In this document: positions 56,063 through 59,014 of the stretch, in pieces
How positions within the stretch are numbered: position 1 is the first letter of the stretch
Layout of the letters: the number at the start of each line of letters is the position of its first letter
Assembly: GCF_003173575.1 (NCBI RefSeq)
Contig: NZ_QGNY01000012.1
Location: 1 to 59,014, forward strand
Origin: Pedobacter paludis
GTDB lineage: Bacteria; Bacteroidota; Bacteroidia; Sphingobacteriales; Sphingobacteriaceae
Length of the DNA stretch: 59,014 nt
Direction: 5' to 3'
Notes under the pieces: model-generated
Seen by the model: only the letters and a program-made list of their open reading frames with translations
What the model was told of the DNA's origin: nothing
Database searches by the model: none
Program-made: the position numbers and the translations under genes

Positions 56063-56835
56063 TGGTTCTTTTAAGTTTTGATATTGAAGAGTTTGATATG
56101 CCTTTTGAATATGGAAAAGACATTTCATTTGAAGATCAGATTTTAATTTCCAGAACTGGAACAATATCGATTTTGGATCTTTTGGATAAATATGATGTGA
56201 AGGCCACATTTTTCTGTACTGTAACCTTTGCCGAAAATATTCCCGATTTAATTAAAAGAATTACAGAGTCTGGACATGAGTTGGCATCTCACGGTTATTA
56301 TCACTCTGATTTTAAACCAGAACATCTATTACAATCGAAACTTAAACTCGAAGAGCTTTCGGGTAAAGAAATCACCGGTTATAGAATGGCAAGGATGATG
56401 CCTGTTGATGAAAAAGAAATTGAGAAAGCCGGATATGTCTACAACACCTCTATTAATCCAACCTATTTGCCTGGCCGATATAACAACTTTAATATTTCAA
56501 GAACATTTTTTACCAAGGAAAACGTTTTACAGATTCCGGCTTCAGTTAGTCCAATAATCCGTTTTCCCCTATTCTGGCTTTCATTTCATAATCTTCCGCT
56601 CAGTATTTATAAATTCTTAGCAAGCTGGACTTATAAAAAGGATAACTATCTAAATGTATATTTTCATCCCTGGGAGTTTACTGATTTAGATGATTTTGAA
56701 AGATTTGGTTTCCCGGGTTATGTAAGAAAAAATACCGGGTCAAAAATGATTCAAAGGATGGATAACTTAATCTCGTGGATGAAATCTAAAAAATATCCTT
56801 TTGGAACTTTTCAGGATTTCATCAAGACCATTTAA
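56062..56835 (+). CDS. Polysaccharide deacetylase (NodB homology, DUF3473-like)
   Basis: A 257-residue cytoplasmic or peripheral protein with NodB-fold motifs: VLLSFDIEEFD (Asp ~7 metal ligand region), the SHGYYHSDF pattern (~76-84; His-x3-His metal ligands), and a C-terminal VYFHPWEF (~206-213). Family enzymes remove N-acetyl groups from GlcNAc-type sugars. It starts at the stop of the GT2 gene, so the three genes form a single cluster for sugar modification. The exact acceptor is unknown. Confidence 0.88.
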   Translation: MVLLSFDIEEFDMPFEYGKDISFEDQILISRTGTISILDLLDKYDVKATFFCTVTFAENIPDLIKRITESGHELASHGYYHSDFKPEHLLQSKLKLEELSGKEITGYRMARMMPVDEKEIEKAGYVYNTSINPTYLPGRYNNFNISRTFFTKENVLQIPASVSPIIRFPLFWLSFHNLPLSIYKFLASWTYKKDNYLNVYFHPWEFTDLDDFERFGFPGYVRKNTGSKMIQRMDNLISWMKSKKYPFGTFQDFIKTI

Positions 56836-56845
56836 TTACACCAAT

Positions 56846-58600
56846 CTATTTATAAGTTTCCGCTAATTTTAGAGCATTATAAGTATTCACAATTCCACCA
56901 CTCACACAAATCTCTGAAAAAGGAACCCGTACAGTTTCATCTCTTTCATTTTTGTATTTCACTTTGTGAGCCACTTTAGAAACAGATTTCATAATAATTT
57001 CTCTAACTTGATTAGGTTTGAGCTCTGGATAATAACTCAGAATTAAAGCCGCTAAACCAGCAACAACTGGCGATGCCATACTCGTTCCATCCAGATCTTC
57101 ATATTTGTTATCTGGAACAGTAGAGTTGATTAAAAACCCCGGTGCAAAAACATCAACGTTATATTTACCATAATTTGAAAAATCGGCTTTTAGGTTGTCA
57201 TCATCTTTATATGCACTTGCCCCAACTTCTATCCAATTATTTGCGTGAGGTAAATTAAACTTAGTAGAGTCTAACGGAATTGGCTTAACGATTGATGATC
57301 TACCCACTGTAGGTCTCATCCCCATTCCATTTTGCATTGGTTTAGGTGGAGTAAAATCTGGTTTTGCAGGTTTTTTGTGAGCCAATTTATAAGCTTCCGC
57401 TTCAGGACTATCGAAATATTTATTTGGATAATTTTCTTCAATATCGTTATTCTGATTATCATTTCCTGCAGCATGAACCAATAAAACACCCTTACTTTCA
57501 GCGTATTTTACAGCTTCATCAACTACTTTTTTATCCCATTTATAAGCCTTTCCAAAACTCATATTAATTACTTTGGCTCCGTTATCAACCGCATAGCGAA
57601 TTCCATTTGCTACATCTTTATCCCTTTCATCGCCTGTTGGCACAACACGAATGGCCATGATGCTTACATGATTTGCAACACCTAAAATACCGATCGAATT
57701 AGATCTGTTCGCACCAATAATTCCTGAAACATGAGTACCATGCATTGCATCAGGTCCCTTCACATCATTATTACCATAATTTCGCTGATTAGAGTTTGAG
57801 TAATCATCTCCTACCAATTCAGCACGCATATCGTATTTTGGATTCAGATTATATTTTAGCATCGCATCGTATTGCTCATAGCCTTCTTTGATGTTCTTGT
57901 AGAATTTTTCGAAACTTCCATCCTCTCTCGCCCCTTTCCTAATTATGGTTTTCACTTGTTCTTCCGTTTCATCATCAGCTTTATAGTTATCAATATCTGC
58001 TAATGTTGGCACTTTTTTATTGTTTATTTTGGCAACTGAATCTAAGACTTTATTAATTGCAATAAGAACTGAAAATGTATTACTTGCATCTTCATATTTC
58101 TTACCAAAATCGCCAACCATTTTCTTATATAACCTAAACTCCTCTTTTTGAGTACTATCTAAAGGCGTTAAATTTGTTGTAGATTGATATTTAGGCGTAT
58201 AAATTCTAAGTAATCGAACCAATTCTAGATTATCGAACTGCAAATTTCCTTTTTTCGAACCGATAAAATTCCATCCATGCACATCATCAATGTAACCGTT
58301 ACCATCATCATCAATCCCATTCCCTGGAATTTCTTTTTTATTTGTCCAAAGTACATCTTTCAAATCCTCATGATTGATGTCTACGCCCCCATCAATTACA
58401 GCTACAATAGTATTTTGTTTTGGCTTCCTATCCTTTAAGAGTTCTCGGTAGGCTTTTTCAGTACTGATTCCAAAAAAACCGTTTTCTACTAAATCTAGAT
58501 TGAACCAATTGGTAGGTAATTGTACATTTTTACTTTGAGCAAATGATAAAGTTTGTAAGCAAATAAGAAAAGCAAGAAACATCAACTTTTTAAGATTCAT
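56846..58600 (-). CDS. Secreted subtilisin-like (S8) serine protease
   Basis: A ~584-residue exported protease. The triad is Asp70 (VAVIDGGVDINHEDL), His290 (HGTHVSGIIG) and Ser507 (GTSMASPVVAG); the oxyanion Asn is in LLVHAAGND. Asp and His are separated by an unusually long ~220-residue stretch, rich in Lys and Glu, and a further Pro-rich insertion (KPAKPDFTPPKPMQN) lies before Ser. The signal peptide ends in LSFAQ. The start at 58600 is preferred over ATGs 6, 9 and 33 bp upstream because it gives a normal signal peptide. It is convergent with the deacetylase gene, 10 bp apart. Catalytic domain clear; the substrate is unknown. Confidence 0.92.
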   Translation of the reverse strand: MNLKKLMFLAFLICLQTLSFAQSKNVQLPTNWFNLDLVENGFFGISTEKAYRELLKDRKPKQNTIVAVIDGGVDINHEDLKDVLWTNKKEIPGNGIDDDGNGYIDDVHGWNFIGSKKGNLQFDNLELVRLLRIYTPKYQSTTNLTPLDSTQKEEFRLYKKMVGDFGKKYEDASNTFSVLIAINKVLDSVAKINNKKVPTLADIDNYKADDETEEQVKTIIRKGAREDGSFEKFYKNIKEGYEQYDAMLKYNLNPKYDMRAELVGDDYSNSNQRNYGNNDVKGPDAMHGTHVSGIIGANRSNSIGILGVANHVSIMAIRVVPTGDERDKDVANGIRYAVDNGAKVINMSFGKAYKWDKKVVDEAVKYAESKGVLLVHAAGNDNQNNDIEENYPNKYFDSPEAEAYKLAHKKPAKPDFTPPKPMQNGMGMRPTVGRSSIVKPIPLDSTKFNLPHANNWIEVGASAYKDDDNLKADFSNYGKYNVDVFAPGFLINSTVPDNKYEDLDGTSMASPVVAGLAALILSYYPELKPNQVREIIMKSVSKVAHKVKYKNERDETVRVPFSEICVSGGIVNTYNALKLAETYK

Positions 58601-58857
58601 ATTCATCATATCAATATGTACGTAATAGTACAATTATACGGTTTTATTGCGTTGAGCTAGAAAAATTTAGCATAATTTAACAAATATGTTCGATGAATAT
58701 TGATTAATGAAATTTGGTATTTCATAGATGCTTCAATCCTGCTGTTTGTTTAAATCTTTTTTTTTGGGGGGGTATTTTGAAAACGAAGTCATCGTTCCAA
58801 AAAGGATTTTCACTCCATCAGGTTTATAATGAAAGGCAGTAGCGTTTAAAAAAGCTG
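58601..58857. other. Intergenic region before the rRNA operon terminator
   Basis: About 260 bp with no ORF. It contains a T9 followed by G7 run (58757-58772), unusual in this sequence. No clear promoter was found for the minus-strand protease. Confidence 0.4.
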
Positions 58858-58893
58858 TAAAACAAGAAAGCCCCGTAGCTTATGCTACGGGGC
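58858..58893 (-). terminator. rRNA operon terminator
   Basis: On the minus strand GCCCCGTAGC (58893-58884) pairs with GCTACGGGGC (58879-58870) across ATAA, followed by TTTCTTGTTTT. It lies just downstream of the 5S gene and ends the rRNA operon. Confidence 0.9.
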
Positions 58894-58904
58894 CTCTTTT
58901 AAGA

Positions 58905-59014
<110 letters not shown>

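Overview
The window is chromosomal DNA from a Bacteroidota bacterium, most likely a Sphingobacteriaceae member close to Pedobacter. Evidence: two SusC/SusD pairs, a one-protein hybrid two-component regulator, lipoprotein signals of the S-C type, AT-rich intergenic DNA, few Shine-Dalgarno sequences, and promoter elements matching the Bacteroidota TAnnTTTG -7 box. The right edge is the 3' end of an rRNA operon on the minus strand (5S gene and its terminator). No tRNA, CRISPR array, prophage or complete insertion sequence was seen. Four periodic repeats at the left edge may be the end of a mobile element.

Layout. 0-7.8 kb: a WG/MORN/TPR secreted protein, a secreted beta-propeller-like protein, a Cry-DASH photolyase-like gene, a lipoprotein, and a Crp/Fnr regulator followed by an SDR oxidoreductase. 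7.9-9.9 kb: a compact minus-strand cluster of two paralogous ~35-residue basic peptides (not previously called because of their size), a papain-fold protein and a SAM-methyltransferase-like protein. 10-17.5 kb: a DUF1579 protein, a cytoplasmic alpha-amylase, an iron-permease-like protein, a DUF2252 protein and several uncharacterised lipoproteins and membrane proteins. 17.7-25 kb: an outer-membrane protein with a YncE/phosphoesterase fusion, degenerate dispersed repeats, an Fpg/Nei-like protein lacking the catalytic proline, a frameshifted DUF3606 gene, and a GDSL hydrolase. 25.2-29.6 kb: a stress locus (ECF sigma factor, YciE/F-like protein, HPII-type catalase, ankyrin protein).

29.7-41.8 kb is a polysaccharide utilisation locus: SusC, SusD, two GH43 enzymes, a clan GH-A hydrolase and the HTCS regulator, all on the minus strand. 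The GH43 pair resembles exo-alpha-1,5-L-arabinofuranosidases, so arabinan or arabinose-decorated xylan is the likely substrate. 42.3-49.9 kb holds an alpha/beta hydrolase, a second SusC/SusD pair without glycosidases, and a divergent thioredoxin-like protein.

The leader of the second SusC/SusD pair is the most interesting regulatory region. It carries a clear SAM-I (S-box) riboswitch with its own promoter, antiterminator and terminator. A 29-codon ORF follows, with a Cys/Met-rich run (CCRMCM). This points to control by sulfur amino acid status, so the transporter probably takes up methionine, cysteine or a related sulfur compound or peptide rather than a glycan.

50-58.6 kb: a very large AsmA-like membrane protein; a tightly coupled glycosylation cluster (GT87, GT2, polysaccharide deacetylase) on the opposite strand; and a subtilisin-family protease next to the rRNA operon.
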